From the NCBI GenBank assembly GCA_040217695.1, contig JBEHWO010000001.1, positions 19,236 through 83,235 of the forward strand: 64,000 nucleotides of DNA. Direction: 5' to 3'. Origin of the DNA: CALARM01 sp040217695. GTDB lineage: Bacteria > Vulcanimicrobiota > SpSt-956 > JAKJGF01. Position 1 is the first letter of the stretch; each line of letters opens with the position of its first letter. Under the pieces are notes generated by a model. The model was not told where the DNA came from and did not search any database. It saw only the letters and a program-made list of their open reading frames with translations. A program made the position numbers and the translations under genes. Shown one piece after another: positions 1-9,640 of this stretch.

Positions 1-1
1 T

Positions 2-892
2 ATCATTGTTCCTGACGGTATTCTCTATTATCTTCCCTTTGAGGTTTTAGTATCGGAAATAAAAACTCCGAATAAGAGTAATTTAATTTTTTCAAATTTT
101 TCGGCAGCTAAATTTTTAATAGAAGATTATAATACAGACTATGTTCCGTCTGCCAGTATACTCGATCCTGCTCTGTCTGAGACAGACATGAAGAATTCCA
201 GGGCATATCTCGGTTTCGGGAACCCTTCTTTTGAAGACACCGGAGAAACAACACTCGATGAAACACTCGCTGCAGGACTTATAAGACTGCAGGGCTATTC
301 ATTAAAACCACTTCCAAGAACGGAGGCAGAAGTAAAAAATATCTGTGAAATGTTCAAGGATTCAGGAGATATTTATATAAGAAAAGAAGCTACGGAAGAA
401 AATTTTAAGAAGGAATGTTCTTCTTATAAATATCTTCTTCTGGCGACTCACGGTCTTTTAAATGAGAGAAACCCCATGGATTCCAGTCTTGCTTTTTCTA
501 TGAATTCCCGTTCTAACGAAGACGGTTTCCTGAAAGCATCAGAGGTGTTAAATCTTGATATAAACGCAGAACTGGTAGTATTAAGTGCCTGTGAAACAGG
601 GCTCGGCAAAATAAGGTCAGGGGAAGGTGTCGTAGGGCTTACAAGGTCTTTTATGTATGCAGGAGCTCCTTCCATTGTGGTAAGTCTCTGGAGTGTAGAC
701 AGTTCGTCTACAGCCAGATTGATGGAAATTTTTTACAAAAAATTGCTTTCCGGTATGAACAGGGCAGAAGCCCTGCGTCAGGCAAAACTTGAACTTATGA
801 AAGACAGTGACAGAATTTACGGTGAAGATGTTTCTTACAGGCATCCTTTTTTCTGGGCACCTTTTGTGTTTGTAGGAAAAAGTGAAAAGTGA
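2..892 (+). CDS. CHAT-domain (caspase-like) protein, C-terminal part
   Basis: The frame is open from the first bases, so the N-terminus, often a TPR array in this family, lies outside the window. The visible 296 residues form most of a CHAT domain, a caspase/separase-fold peptidase. A PDGxLYYLPFE segment opens the domain, the catalytic His is in LLLATHG (codon at 449-451) and the catalytic Cys in VLSACETGLG (codon at 590-592); the tail PFFWAPFVFVG is typical of the fold's last strand. Both catalytic residues are intact, so it should be an active cysteine peptidase, probably cytosolic. The last residues (KSEK) and the stop are encoded by the start of a 7-bp GTGAAAA array. Family assignment is firm; substrate and partners cannot be told here. 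Confidence 0.87.
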   Translation: MIVPDGILYYLPFEVLVSEIKTPNKSNLIFSNFSAAKFLIEDYNTDYVPSASILDPALSETDMKNSRAYLGFGNPSFEDTGETTLDETLAAGLIRLQGYSLKPLPRTEAEVKNICEMFKDSGDIYIRKEATEENFKKECSSYKYLLLATHGLLNERNPMDSSLAFSMNSRSNEDGFLKASEVLNLDINAELVVLSACETGLGKIRSGEGVVGLTRSFMYAGAPSIVVSLWSVDSSSTARLMEIFYKKLLSGMNRAEALRQAKLELMKDSDRIYGEDVSYRHPFFWAPFVFVGKSEK

Positions 893-1120
893 GTCGTGAA
901 GAGTGAAGAGTGAAGAGTGAAAAATGACTGGAGGTAGAGATTTTGAGCTTACATGATAACAGTTCCGTATTACCTGTCACGCGTTACTCATCACGCGTTA
1001 CTCATCACGCATCACGCATTACGCATCACGCATCACGCATCACGCATTACGCATCACCCATTACGCATCACGCGTCACGAACCACCCGTCACGCGTCACG
1101 ATTATCATGCATTACGTAGA
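893..1120. repeat. Heptamer arrays: GTGAAGA block then CATCACG/CGTTACG block
   Basis: Immediately after the CHAT stop comes a short run of GTGAAGA units (895-925), then about 145 bp of 7-bp units of the CATCACG/CATTACG/CGTCACG type (970-1115), ending 20-odd bases before the SD of the next gene. The TCAC-type units have no stop codon in the sense direction, so an open frame runs artificially from 953 into the lipoprotein gene; the segment reading as a run of THHA/RITHH is array, not protein. Confidence 0.88.
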
Positions 1121-1135
1121 TATGGAGGTTTAAAG

Positions 1136-3085
1136 GTGTATAAAAAATCATTATTTTTACCTGTTCTTTCCCTGATACTTCTTATGTCAGGGTGCGGTCT
1201 TATTATTTCTGCGATTATACAGGCAGCTTTTGGTTCACTGACAGGTGTTGTACTTGTGCCTGCCGTAATTGTAGCTGCCGGCGGTGAGAATAAACAATCA
1301 GGCATGATTATGGTTCCGCCCGGTATCATTCCCGAAGGTTATAAACCTGCAGAAGGTGTAAAGGTTATACTCGAGGAAGTGGGAACTACAACTACAGGAA
1401 GCGATGGAGCTTTTAATTTTAAAAATGTTCCTGCAGGCGTTAAATTATTGAAAATAGAAGATCCGGGATGGACTTATATAACTCAGGAAGTAGTCATAAG
1501 TGAAGAAGGTTCACAGACCAGAGCTTTTACTGATTTTAAAATAATACCGAACGGGCCTGTTACGTTGTCTCTGAGGAAAGGATTACTGGAAGTGCCTCAG
1601 GCAGATTTTTATTTTGAAACTTATGGTATAGATCCCAATGGTATTCCGATAAGTCCTTCTGCCACCTGGTCTGTTGATAATCCGAAAGGTACTGTAGAAA
1701 ATGGTTTTTTCCGAACTACAGAAGCCGGTATTTATAAAATAACGGCTGCCTCCGGTTCCTATACAGCAAGTGTTACAGTTACCGTACATGAAAAAGTAGT
1801 TAATGTAAAAGGTCATGTCACATATAATAATACACCTGTGCCGGATGCCAGTGTTAAAGCTAAAGATACCAATCTTTATTCCCTTACAGATGAACATGGA
1901 TATTTCGAAATAAGAGGCATTCCGTCAATGGATGAAATAACCCTTGTTGCAATAACTCCTTCCGGTATTACCAGGAGTATAACAATAAGGCCTGGCAGTC
2001 TTACTGATATAGAGATAGATATAGCAATGACAGGTGATCCCAATATACCTCCCGTAAAAACTCCTACAGGTAATCCGACGTCACCTGCTACAGAAACGCC
2101 TTCTCTTACAGAAACGCCTTCTCTTACAGAAACCCCTTCTGTAACGAGAACTCCTTCCGGCACACCCGGAAGCCCTACTCCTACCGGTACCCCCGTATCT
2201 ACAACCCGCTGGGTATTAAAGAACAGCGGCACGGCAAATAATCTTAACGGAGTTTATTTTGTTTCTTCACTGAAAGGATGGGCAGTCGGAGAAAACGGTA
2301 CTATTCTTAATACGACAGACGGAGGAGAAACATGGTCTTTTCAGACCGGCGCTTCATCTTATAATCTCCGTGATGTATGTTTTGTATCAGGTAAAGGGTG
2401 GATAGCAGGCCATGGAACTTTGCCGAACGGAATAGTTTTTACCACGTCTGACGAAGGGGCTAACTGGCTGGCTCCCAATCCTTCAGCCTTCCCGACTCCT
2501 CCCTATGGAATGGAAAGAGCCTTTTTTTTGGATTCTAATAACGGATGGTTTGCAGGGAATAACGGAAATATCTATCATACTGTCGACGGAGGAAACTACT
2601 GGTGGAATCAGCAACTTAATGGTTCCATAACGGAAGCCCTGTCCGATGTTTATTTTCGACCTTCCGGTAAAGGATGGGCAACAGGCAGTGCAGGAAGAAT
2701 CCTGATTACGGTAGATACCGGTTCTACATGGTCTCCTGTAAGTCTTACATCAGGTTCTCTTTATGGTGTCTGGTTTGTCGATGATGTTTACGGGTGGACT
2801 GTAGGTGCAGGAGGAGCTGTTTTTTACAGTACAGACGGAGGTTCAACATGGGGGACTCAGACAGGCGGAGTACCCACGGATCTCTATTCTGTCTGTTTTG
2901 TTGACAGCGGTACAGGATGGGCCTGCGGTGCAGGAGGGACGATAATTAATACTACAGATGCCGGAGCGGTCTGGCAGAGAGAAACCAGCGGCGTCGCAGA
3001 AGATCTTCATGATATATATTTCCTGAATGCCACTACAGGCTGGGCAGTGGGAGATAACGGGAAAATACTTAAATACAGGCCGTAA
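1136..3085 (+). CDS. Lipoprotein with carboxypeptidase-regulatory/Ig-like domains and Ycf48-like repeats
   Basis: GTG start chosen because GGAGG (1124-1128) lies 7 nt upstream and the product then opens with a lipoprotein signal: basic VYKKS, hydrophobic stretch, lipobox LMSGC. The 649-residue product is predicted to be lipid-anchored outside the cytoplasm. After the lipobox come a carboxypeptidase-regulatory-like domain (TTTGSDGAFNFKNVPAG), an Ig-like segment (ATWSVDNPKGTV), a second regulatory-like domain (SLTDEHGYFEIRGIP), a Thr/Pro linker with repeated TETPSLTETPS, and a C-terminal half made of about six Ycf48/BNR-like propeller blades (GWAVGENGTILNTTDGG, WFAGNNGNIYHTVDGG, GWTVGAGGAVFYSTDGG). 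Likely a surface binding or scaffold protein; function unknown. Confidence 0.75.
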   Translation: MYKKSLFLPVLSLILLMSGCGLIISAIIQAAFGSLTGVVLVPAVIVAAGGENKQSGMIMVPPGIIPEGYKPAEGVKVILEEVGTTTTGSDGAFNFKNVPAGVKLLKIEDPGWTYITQEVVISEEGSQTRAFTDFKIIPNGPVTLSLRKGLLEVPQADFYFETYGIDPNGIPISPSATWSVDNPKGTVENGFFRTTEAGIYKITAASGSYTASVTVTVHEKVVNVKGHVTYNNTPVPDASVKAKDTNLYSLTDEHGYFEIRGIPSMDEITLVAITPSGITRSITIRPGSLTDIEIDIAMTGDPNIPPVKTPTGNPTSPATETPSLTETPSLTETPSVTRTPSGTPGSPTPTGTPVSTTRWVLKNSGTANNLNGVYFVSSLKGWAVGENGTILNTTDGGETWSFQTGASSYNLRDVCFVSGKGWIAGHGTLPNGIVFTTSDEGANWLAPNPSAFPTPPYGMERAFFLDSNNGWFAGNNGNIYHTVDGGNYWWNQQLNGSITEALSDVYFRPSGKGWATGSAGRILITVDTGSTWSPVSLTSGSLYGVWFVDDVYGWTVGAGGAVFYSTDGGSTWGTQTGGVPTDLYSVCFVDSGTGWACGAGGTIINTTDAGAVWQRETSGVAEDLHDIYFLNATTGWAVGDNGKILKYRP

Positions 3086-3154
3086 GATCCTTTATGAGTA
3101 AATATTTTGATAAATACTGATACCATTTGGCTATCAATTTTAGTTTTTAAGAGA

Positions 3155-3180
3155 TTCTGTTATGAACTCACATAACAGAA
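3155..3180 (+). terminator. Perfect 10-bp hairpin after the lipoprotein gene
   Basis: TTCTGTTATG and CATAACAGAA flank a 6-nt loop. It lies 70 bp after the stop at 3085 and overlaps the left end of the type A element. There is no T-run, so termination is only a guess; it may simply be part of the element. Confidence 0.35.
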
Positions 3181-3306
3181 GTTACGCATTTTGTCATTGC
3201 GAGGAGCGGAGCGACGAAGCAATCCCAACAGTTTCTGTTGTACTAATGGGATTGCTTCGCTTAGCTCGCAATGACTGATTCTTCTGTATTTTTTGCGTAA
3301 GTCCTG
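3176..3306. mobile_element. MITE-like element type A, copy 1 (131 bp)
   Basis: Ends are imperfect inverted repeats, CAGAAGTTACGCA on the left and TGCGTAAGTCCTG on the right. Inside are GTCATTGCGAGGAGCGGAGC and its partner GCTCGCAATGAC, each with an inner GAAGCAATCCC/GGGATTGCTTC arm. The same layout recurs at 52325-52456, shortened at 46750-46852, and as a right-end remnant at 54077-54109. No protein is encoded, so it would depend on a transposase from elsewhere. The GTCATTGCGAG core resembles small palindromic repeats common in other bacterial genomes. Confidence 0.72.
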
Positions 3307-3311
3307 ACATA

Positions 3312-3362
3312 AGAGACCTCCCGCTATTATAGATAAAAATTCTGTAATGCCGGGAGGTCTCT
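3312..3362. repeat. 12-bp inverted repeat between convergent genes
   Basis: AGAGACCTCCCG (3312-3323) and CGGGAGGTCTCT (3351-3362) enclose 27 AT-rich bases. It lies between the convergent lipoprotein and DUF4384 genes and could act as a bidirectional terminator stem, though neither side has a T-run. Confidence 0.5.
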
Positions 3363-3398
3363 GTTCAGCAAAATGCCTTAAAGATCCTTATTTTTCCA

Positions 3399-4697
3399 TT
3401 AAAAATTAATTCCTCCCCCCTGGACCGGCGGCGGAGGAGGCGGTATATACGGTGCCCGGTATGGCTCGCTGTATGTGTAATAATCCACGTAATTGTCATC
3501 GTACCGGTAATATGGAGCAGGCGTCGGTTCTACAGGTACCGGTTTTTTTATTTCCGGTTTGTCTTTTTCCAGAAGACATGGGCTGTAAAGCGGTATGGCT
3601 TCTTTTAAAAGCATTTTAACATGATAATTTCCTGCTTTGAAATCCTGCAGTTTTTCGTAGATAACTGCAAGTTCCATCCTGCTTTGATTATCAGAGGGCT
3701 TATTTTTACATGCTATTTCAAGATCGTAAATCTTCTGCTGTCCCGTATCTTTCGGAGCTATTTTACTTATTTTTTCATAACCTTCCGTAATTTTAATGGC
3801 ATGTTTATATCTCAAATAAGATTCCTTTTTATTGCCTGCCTGGTCGTAGAGTTCTCCAATCCTTACATAACAGTCTCTTTCTTTTACACCTTTATTAAGG
3901 CAGTTTTTGTAATAACTTACGGCTTCCTTAAATGCACCTTTTGCCTGATATGAAAGGCCCAGAGCATAATATCCGAGAGACATGTTCGGTGAAAGTTCTA
4001 TTACCTGTTGAAACTGTTTTATTGCTTCATCATATTTTTTCTGCTCATAATAGGCACTTCCCTGGATATAGCATCCTGTAGCCATTTTATCCCTGTCTTT
4101 GTCTTTTATTATCCGGGCAAGGTCTGGATCTATATATGGCGTGGCAGAAACAGCAGGCTGTTTGAATTTTTTTTCTACTTTAACCGTTATGTCAGATGTT
4201 ACCCACTGATCTTTCGGCACAGCGGCAAGTTTTTCTTTAAGTTTCTTCAGGAATTCTTCAGGAAATTTCAGATATATATAATCGTCATTAACAGGTAAAT
4301 GTTCAAAATCTTCAAATATTTTATTATCTGTCGTTCCTATGGCTTTAATTCTCTCTATACCTTCCGGCCCTTCACATACAATTTTTTTCATATTAAATCC
4401 CGGAACTTCATATTTTGAACCTGACAGAACCTGACAGGACACATGAGATTTATTGGGGAATAAAATAATTAAATCCCCTCCCGATGTCATCCTCAGGACT
4501 ATAACCTTACAATCTTTGCCTGCCGCAAGGTAGAAGGTTATATCCTCACCTTCGAAAAGAATATTCTCCGTTCTGTCAGTTCCTGTTTCTATAAAAAGTT
4601 TTGACTCTCTGTTATCTATGGAATTCCACAGGTCTATTTCCGAGGCGCAGCACATGGTTAACGTTAAGAATATAAATAAAAATATAAGAGTTTTCAT
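3399..4697 (-). CDS. Exported DUF4384-domain protein with TPRs
   Basis: The 432-residue product starts with a hydrophobic signal (KTLIFLFIFLTLTMCCAS); the MCC could be a lipobox or a plain Sec site. Residues about 35-130 match DUF4384 (ITFYLAAGKDCKVIVLRM, then LIILFPN), a beta domain often found next to kinases and caspase-like proteins. Three or four TPRs follow (about 215-370), and the tail is Tyr/Pro-rich with seven consecutive prolines. The ATG has AAAGGTGG upstream. It lies downstream of the CsgG/FlgO-like gene on the same strand, separated by repeats. Probable envelope assembly or signalling accessory protein; exact role unknown. Confidence 0.72.
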   Translation of the reverse strand: MKTLIFLFIFLTLTMCCASEIDLWNSIDNRESKLFIETGTDRTENILFEGEDITFYLAAGKDCKVIVLRMTSGGDLIILFPNKSHVSCQVLSGSKYEVPGFNMKKIVCEGPEGIERIKAIGTTDNKIFEDFEHLPVNDDYIYLKFPEEFLKKLKEKLAAVPKDQWVTSDITVKVEKKFKQPAVSATPYIDPDLARIIKDKDRDKMATGCYIQGSAYYEQKKYDEAIKQFQQVIELSPNMSLGYYALGLSYQAKGAFKEAVSYYKNCLNKGVKERDCYVRIGELYDQAGNKKESYLRYKHAIKITEGYEKISKIAPKDTGQQKIYDLEIACKNKPSDNQSRMELAVIYEKLQDFKAGNYHVKMLLKEAIPLYSPCLLEKDKPEIKKPVPVEPTPAPYYRYDDNYVDYYTYSEPYRAPYIPPPPPPVQGGGINF

Positions 4698-4885
4698 AAT
4701 ACCACCTTTATGGGCGTGATGCGTAACGCGTGATGAGAGCTTTATATGCTAATTTTCAATCTAGTTTTTCCGGCCATGCCTTTTACTGAACTGAGCATAA
4801 GCATGTAATAAACGTTTTCCTCCCGTCACGCGTGACGCGTGACGCGTCACGAGTATTTTTGCCTTCACGCATTACGCATTACGAT
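4698..4885. repeat. Heptamer arrays plus half of a type B element
   Basis: Read along the minus-strand genes, the gap starts with GTAATGC/GTGAAGG units just after the upstream stop, continues with mixed CGTGACG/CGTCACG units (4826-4853), and ends with CATCACG/CGTTACG units before the SD of the DUF4384 gene. Bases 4783-4835 match the right half of the type B element in reverse orientation (TGAGCATAAGCATGTAATAAA, then CCTCCCGTCAC). Confidence 0.78.
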
Positions 4886-6892
4886 TTATAGCTTTTCCAG
4901 ATATCCCTTTACCTCTTCATTTCCGGGGGCCAGGTTGAGGGCTTTAAGAAAAGCTGCCTTTGCTTCCGTATTTTTCCCCTGGGCCATACATGTTTTCCCG
5001 AGCCATATATAGGCATCAGTATAGTCAGGATTACTGTTAACGATTTTATTCAGATTGACACCGGCACCGTCATAATCTTTCCTGTCATATAAAATGATGG
5101 CAATACATAACTGGGCAGGAGTAAAAGCAGGATTTACCGTAAGGGCCTTTTCATATTCTTTCATGGATTCGTCATATTTACCCCGGCTGTAAAGGGCATC
5201 GCCTTTATGAAGACATGACGCCTCTTCGGAATTGCCTTTTATAGGCTTTGCGTTTTTTTCTTCCGTACTGTTTAAAATCACTTCAATTTCTTCAGGATTG
5301 TATTTCAGATTCTCCAGTTCAGCTTTTAATCTTTCAGGGGAATATTCTTTATTGACCAGCGGTTTTAAATTTTCCGTATTTATCCGTTCCGCAAGTTTTT
5401 CCACACTCTTTTCCGTTATTACACAGGTCACAGGCTGAAGAATTAAGCCGTATTCATTTGTAGAATCGGAAGAAGCGTAATTCAGGCTTTCTTTTAATAT
5501 GTCCAGAATGGATTTTGCCAGTTTGTCGGGTGTGGTACCTTCCCGTCTGGCCAGATCCGACGTTACTGTCATGATTAATTCCCTGTTAAATGTTTCTATA
5601 ACGACTTCTTTGTTCATTTTACCTACTTCCAGTTCAGACCCTTTGAGACCTTTTGCAATCATATTATAGAGTCTTCTGGCTATTACTTCCGCTCTTTTTA
5701 AAGGTGACAGTCCTCCTGCAGTATTTTGAATCTCGAATACAGGTTCCGAATTTATTAAAATTTCTCCGAAGACAGCACCGGGAACTTTTTTCTCTCTGTA
5801 ACCTACCACTATATTTATGCCATATATAATCTTTCTGGCAATAACAAAATCAGGATTGGACGGATCCTGTTCAAGAGCTTTCTGGAAATATTTTTTCGCG
5901 TTTTCCTTATCCTTCATATTCATATAACATATGCCTGTATTATAAAAAATAGAAGCTTTTTCGTCTGAATATACAAGGGCTTTCTGGAATGTAGCCAGTG
6001 CTTCTTCATAATTACGGGAAAGCATATAAACAGATGCCAGATTATTATAAGGATTTGCAAAGGTGGGAGCTGTTTGAATGGCTTTTACATAAAGTTTTTC
6101 TGCTTCTTCCATTTTACCTTTATCAAAATAGCCGTTACCCAGATAATTCATTAAAACAGGATTCTTTGGATCAGAGGCAAGCATGCTTTCATAAAGACTT
6201 ATGAATTCATCGAGTTTTCCGAGTTTTCTTGCCGTATATTCAAAATATCTGTGGGCATCAAGAAAACCTGTATCTTTTTTAATAGAATTAAGGAAAAAAC
6301 TGTAAGCTTCATCTCCCCGATTTTTTTCATATAACTGCAGGCCTGATGAAAATTTTTCAAAGGATCCCATATTCTGTGTCGGTATAAAATAGAGATCTTT
6401 TTTAATTTCCTGTGATACGGGAGCATTGAAATATTTTGCTATTTTCAGTGAAAGATCTCCCTGAAGGGCAAAAAGATTGTCTCTGGAACCTGATACTGTC
6501 TCTTCTGCCACTACTGTTCCTTTTTTTACATCAAAAAGCTGACTCGTTATACTCACTTTGTTTCCCTCTTCTTTTAACGTGCCTGTAATAATATAGTCAG
6601 CACCGATAGTATTTCCGAGAGACTGTCCTGCAGGAGGTTCAAACTTCTGTGTTATACCCATTTCCTCCAGAACGGATCTCTGGCTTTCCCTGTCCACTAC
6701 ATTTATATTCTGCAGTTTATTCAGTTTGTTTACAAGTATTTCGGCAAAACCTGTACCGATAGGAGCGTTATTCCCTGTTTTACCTTCTGAATAAAAACTC
6801 AGAACAGCCAGAGTTACCTTCTGGGAAGCTATAGCGGAAGATAAGAACGTAACAAGCAGTAAGATTGTTATAAGAAAAATTTTACCTTTCAT
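4886..6892 (-). CDS. Exported CsgG/FlgO-like protein with TPRs
   Basis: The 668-residue product has a Sec signal (KIFLITILLLVTFLSSAIAS) and a good SD (GGAGG about 8 nt before the ATG). Residues about 25-160 look like the CsgG/FlgO/TolB-N type of domain: VTLAVLSFYSEG, GTGFAEILVNKLNKL, VVDRESQRSVLEEMG, GADYIITGTL. Several TPRs follow (about 190-350), then a roughly 200-residue region I do not recognise, then three more TPRs at the C-terminus. Periplasmic or outer-membrane-associated location is likely. The next gene upstream on the same strand is a kinase-TPR protein 64 bp away, so the two may be co-transcribed. I infer an envelope assembly or lipoprotein-handling role only from the domain family. 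Confidence 0.75.
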   Translation of the reverse strand: MKGKIFLITILLLVTFLSSAIASQKVTLAVLSFYSEGKTGNNAPIGTGFAEILVNKLNKLQNINVVDRESQRSVLEEMGITQKFEPPAGQSLGNTIGADYIITGTLKEEGNKVSITSQLFDVKKGTVVAEETVSGSRDNLFALQGDLSLKIAKYFNAPVSQEIKKDLYFIPTQNMGSFEKFSSGLQLYEKNRGDEAYSFFLNSIKKDTGFLDAHRYFEYTARKLGKLDEFISLYESMLASDPKNPVLMNYLGNGYFDKGKMEEAEKLYVKAIQTAPTFANPYNNLASVYMLSRNYEEALATFQKALVYSDEKASIFYNTGICYMNMKDKENAKKYFQKALEQDPSNPDFVIARKIIYGINIVVGYREKKVPGAVFGEILINSEPVFEIQNTAGGLSPLKRAEVIARRLYNMIAKGLKGSELEVGKMNKEVVIETFNRELIMTVTSDLARREGTTPDKLAKSILDILKESLNYASSDSTNEYGLILQPVTCVITEKSVEKLAERINTENLKPLVNKEYSPERLKAELENLKYNPEEIEVILNSTEEKNAKPIKGNSEEASCLHKGDALYSRGKYDESMKEYEKALTVNPAFTPAQLCIAIILYDRKDYDGAGVNLNKIVNSNPDYTDAYIWLGKTCMAQGKNTEAKAAFLKALNLAPGNEEVKGYLEKL

Positions 6893-6956
6893 AAAATGGC
6901 CTCCTTCTCTTTTATTTTTTTATATGAAAATAATAAAGGCTTATCCCTTTACTATG

Positions 6957-9272
6957 TCATCTCACAGTTTTTTTTGCATCGTCTCTTGCCTTTATAGCAG
7001 GAATAAAATGTCTGTCTATTATCAATGCACTGTTGTAACATCTAATTGCTTCCCTGTATTTCTCCATACTATATAAAGCATTTCCCTGATTAAACCAGGC
7101 ATGTTTGTTTCCAGGTTCAATCTCCAGAACTTTTTTATAATATATTATTGACTCTTCATACTGTTTCAGTGCATATAAAGCATTACCTGTGTTCATCAAT
7201 GTAATAGTCTGTCGGGGCTCAATCTCTAAAGCTCTGTTATAACATTCAAGAGCTTCTTCATATTTTCCGCTATTGTATAATAAAAACCCTTTCCCATTCC
7301 ATACATCGGCATATTTCGGATTAATCTTTAGAGCTTCATCGTAATATTTTATTGCTTCTTTGTATTTCCCGTCATAATGTAAAGCAAGGCCTTTATAATA
7401 AAGAGTTTTTGCATGTTTTGTATCAAGCTTTAAAGCTCTGTCGAAACATTCAATACTTTCTTTAATATGTTTTTGTTTCAGTAAAACCATGCCTTTACCT
7501 GTGAGTGAATCGATATCTTCCGAATCGCTTTTTAAAGCTTCATTAAAATATTCAAGAGCTGCACTGTATTTCCCCGATTTATATGACATAATTGCTTTGA
7601 AATATAAACTGCCGTCTATGTCTATATTGAATTTTTCTCTGTAATACTTGAGAGCTTCTCTGTAGTTTTTATTCTCTAATATCTTATCGTCTGCAAGTTT
7701 TTTTATGCCTTCTTTTTTTGCCTTCAGTGCGTCCTTATAGGAAGGATCTATTGTTAAAGCTTTATCATAACAGGAAAAACCTTCTTTGTAATTTTCCTGC
7801 TCCATAAGTTCATCACCCTGTTTTTTCAGGGCTTCTTTTTTCCCTTTCAGACAATCTTCATAAGAACTTTCTATGTTCAGAGCTTCATCGTAACATGCAA
7901 TACCTTCTTTATAATTTTTATTTTTTACAAATTCATCTCCATATTTCTTCAGCGCTTCTTTTTTTAGATTTAAAACATCTCTGTTATTTTTATCAATATC
8001 TAAAGAAGCATTATAACAACGTATGGCATCTTTATAATTTCCACTTTTAAAATATTTGCTTCCCAGTTGTATCAGTGCTTCTTTTTTTTTATACAGAGCC
8101 TGAGACCAGTCAGGCACTGCAGTCAGAGCTTTATCAAAATACTGAATGGCATTTTCATATTCGTCTTTGCTCAGAAAGTTTTTACCTGTTTCATAATATT
8201 TTGCTCCGGGATTTTTCTGCAACCAGAAAATTATTCCCATAACTGCAATGACGGTGAGAAAAATTAACATAATTTTATGTCTGAATTCACGGGATTTCTT
8301 TACAGGTTTTTTCGGTTTTTCAGTTACGGCCGGTACATCAGCAGTTTTCTTTTTACCATGGATTTTCTCTTTTTTCTCATAGACGAGTTTCTGAAGAACT
8401 TCCTTCATTTCTCCCGCACTTTTATAGCGGTTAACAGCTTCCATTTCAAGAGATTTCATGACAATCTTTTCTGTTTCTTCCGAAACAGAAGGATTAAGGG
8501 TTCTTACCGGTTCGAAACTGAAGGGTGCTTCCGGCTTTCTCCCTGTCAGGAGACAGTGCATGGTGGCACCCAGCGAGTAAAGATCTGTTCTCAGTTCAGG
8601 TTTGCCCTGAAATAATTCCATAGGTGCATATGCATAGGTTCCTGCAGTGGTTTTAGTAGAATCACTGTCAGGGTTAATGGTTCGTGCAAGGCCGAAATCT
8701 ATAAGAACCAGTCTGTTGTCGGAATCTTTAAGCATAATATTTGCAGGTTTTAAATCCCTGTATATTATCGGAGGTGACTGGCTGTGCAGGTATTCCAGTA
8801 TGTCGAGTATTTGAATTGCCCAGTCTATTACGGTATCTTCCGGAATGGCTTCACCATTATAGCTTTCCAGTATGGATTTCAGATCCTTACCTTCTATATA
8901 ATCCATTACAAGGTAATAACGGCCGTTTTCTATAAAATAGTCTTTCACCCTGGGAAGTCCTCCATGTTTCAGGTTATGGAGGATATTTGCTTCTATTTTA
9001 AATCTCTCTATGTAATACTTCTGCTGATCTTTATCATAGGTAAGACTCAGCATCTCTTTAACGGCACAGGGAGTTTTTTCAAATCTGTTATCCAGTGCTT
9101 TATAAACAGATCCCATACCGCCCCGTTTTAAAAGTTTTATTATTTCATATCTTCCGTCCAGGAGTGAACCTGTTTTGAGATTGTCTGTAGTAAGACTTAT
9201 TTCTCCGCCGCATATATGGCACAGATCTCCTGTAGCATTATGTTCCTGGCCGCATCTTATACAGTTTGACAC
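6957..9272 (-). CDS. Zinc-ribbon serine/threonine kinase with TM segment and TPR array
   Basis: GTG start with AAGGTG 5-8 nt upstream; the product has 771 residues. N-terminal zinc ribbon uses C4, C7, C18 and C21. A Hanks-type kinase domain follows (about 40-300): glycine loop LKRGGMGSVYKA, Lys in CAVKEM, catalytic loop IIYRDLKPANIM, DFG in LIDFGLAR, and YAYAPMELF. The catalytic loop has YRD rather than HRD. A single TM helix (IMLIFLTVIAVMGIIFWLQ, about 332-352) leads to ten or more TPRs that fill the rest, so the kinase is cytosolic and the TPRs probably extracytoplasmic. All catalytic residues are present, so it should be active. Confidence 0.9.
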   Translation of the reverse strand: MSNCIRCGQEHNATGDLCHICGGEISLTTDNLKTGSLLDGRYEIIKLLKRGGMGSVYKALDNRFEKTPCAVKEMLSLTYDKDQQKYYIERFKIEANILHNLKHGGLPRVKDYFIENGRYYLVMDYIEGKDLKSILESYNGEAIPEDTVIDWAIQILDILEYLHSQSPPIIYRDLKPANIMLKDSDNRLVLIDFGLARTINPDSDSTKTTAGTYAYAPMELFQGKPELRTDLYSLGATMHCLLTGRKPEAPFSFEPVRTLNPSVSEETEKIVMKSLEMEAVNRYKSAGEMKEVLQKLVYEKKEKIHGKKKTADVPAVTEKPKKPVKKSREFRHKIMLIFLTVIAVMGIIFWLQKNPGAKYYETGKNFLSKDEYENAIQYFDKALTAVPDWSQALYKKKEALIQLGSKYFKSGNYKDAIRCYNASLDIDKNNRDVLNLKKEALKKYGDEFVKNKNYKEGIACYDEALNIESSYEDCLKGKKEALKKQGDELMEQENYKEGFSCYDKALTIDPSYKDALKAKKEGIKKLADDKILENKNYREALKYYREKFNIDIDGSLYFKAIMSYKSGKYSAALEYFNEALKSDSEDIDSLTGKGMVLLKQKHIKESIECFDRALKLDTKHAKTLYYKGLALHYDGKYKEAIKYYDEALKINPKYADVWNGKGFLLYNSGKYEEALECYNRALEIEPRQTITLMNTGNALYALKQYEESIIYYKKVLEIEPGNKHAWFNQGNALYSMEKYREAIRCYNSALIIDRHFIPAIKARDDAKKTVR

Positions 9273-9284
9273 TTTATCACCTTA

Positions 9285-9596
9285 ATCGTGACGCGTGACG
9301 CGTGACGCGTGACGCGAGGATACTGATCGTTCTAATAATCTGCCAGAGATATTTTTCTTACAGTCCTTATTACTGTAACAGGTAAGGAACGATAATTAAA
9401 TAACTGTCTCAAATATATTAAATCGTGACGCGTAACGCGTAACACGTCACGCGAGGAAAGAGACAATTAATAAAATTCTATTCCTAAATTCGTAACCATT
9501 TATGAATTATTTTATATGAGAATCGTAATTCGTAACGCGTTACGGGAGGAACAAATTCTCATAATTCGTTGTGACCGAACCGGCCATGGTTGTTAG
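9285..9596. repeat. Three heptamer arrays, the last inside a type D inverted-repeat element
   Basis: Arrays at 9287-9316, 9423-9457 and 9525-9546 are each followed by GAGGA or GGAGGAA. The second is flanked by TGTCTC and GAGACA; the third lies in the loop of TATGAGAAT/ATTCTCATA. The latter continues with TTCGTTGTGACCG and ends near 9596, and recurs at 40321-40407, partly at 22246-22282, and as a left end only near 62412. The rest of the gap has no gene that I can see. GTGAGTAGTGAGC units adjoin the azoR stop. Confidence 0.78.
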
Positions 9597-9640
9597 TGAG
9601 TAGTGAGCGGGTTTTATACTCACTGCTCACTATTCACTAT

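Noticed and set aside
953..1135. Upstream extension of the lipoprotein as a His/Thr/Arg-rich domain
   Set aside because: It is a translation of CATCACG heptamers; the GTG at 1136 with GGAGG and a lipobox signal is the better start. The same applies upstream of azoR, buk, the S9 gene and others.
3176..3306. Structured ncRNA at the GTCATTGCGAG palindrome
   Set aside because: The same sequence recurs with TIR-like ends in unrelated gaps, fitting a mobile repeat better than an RNA gene.
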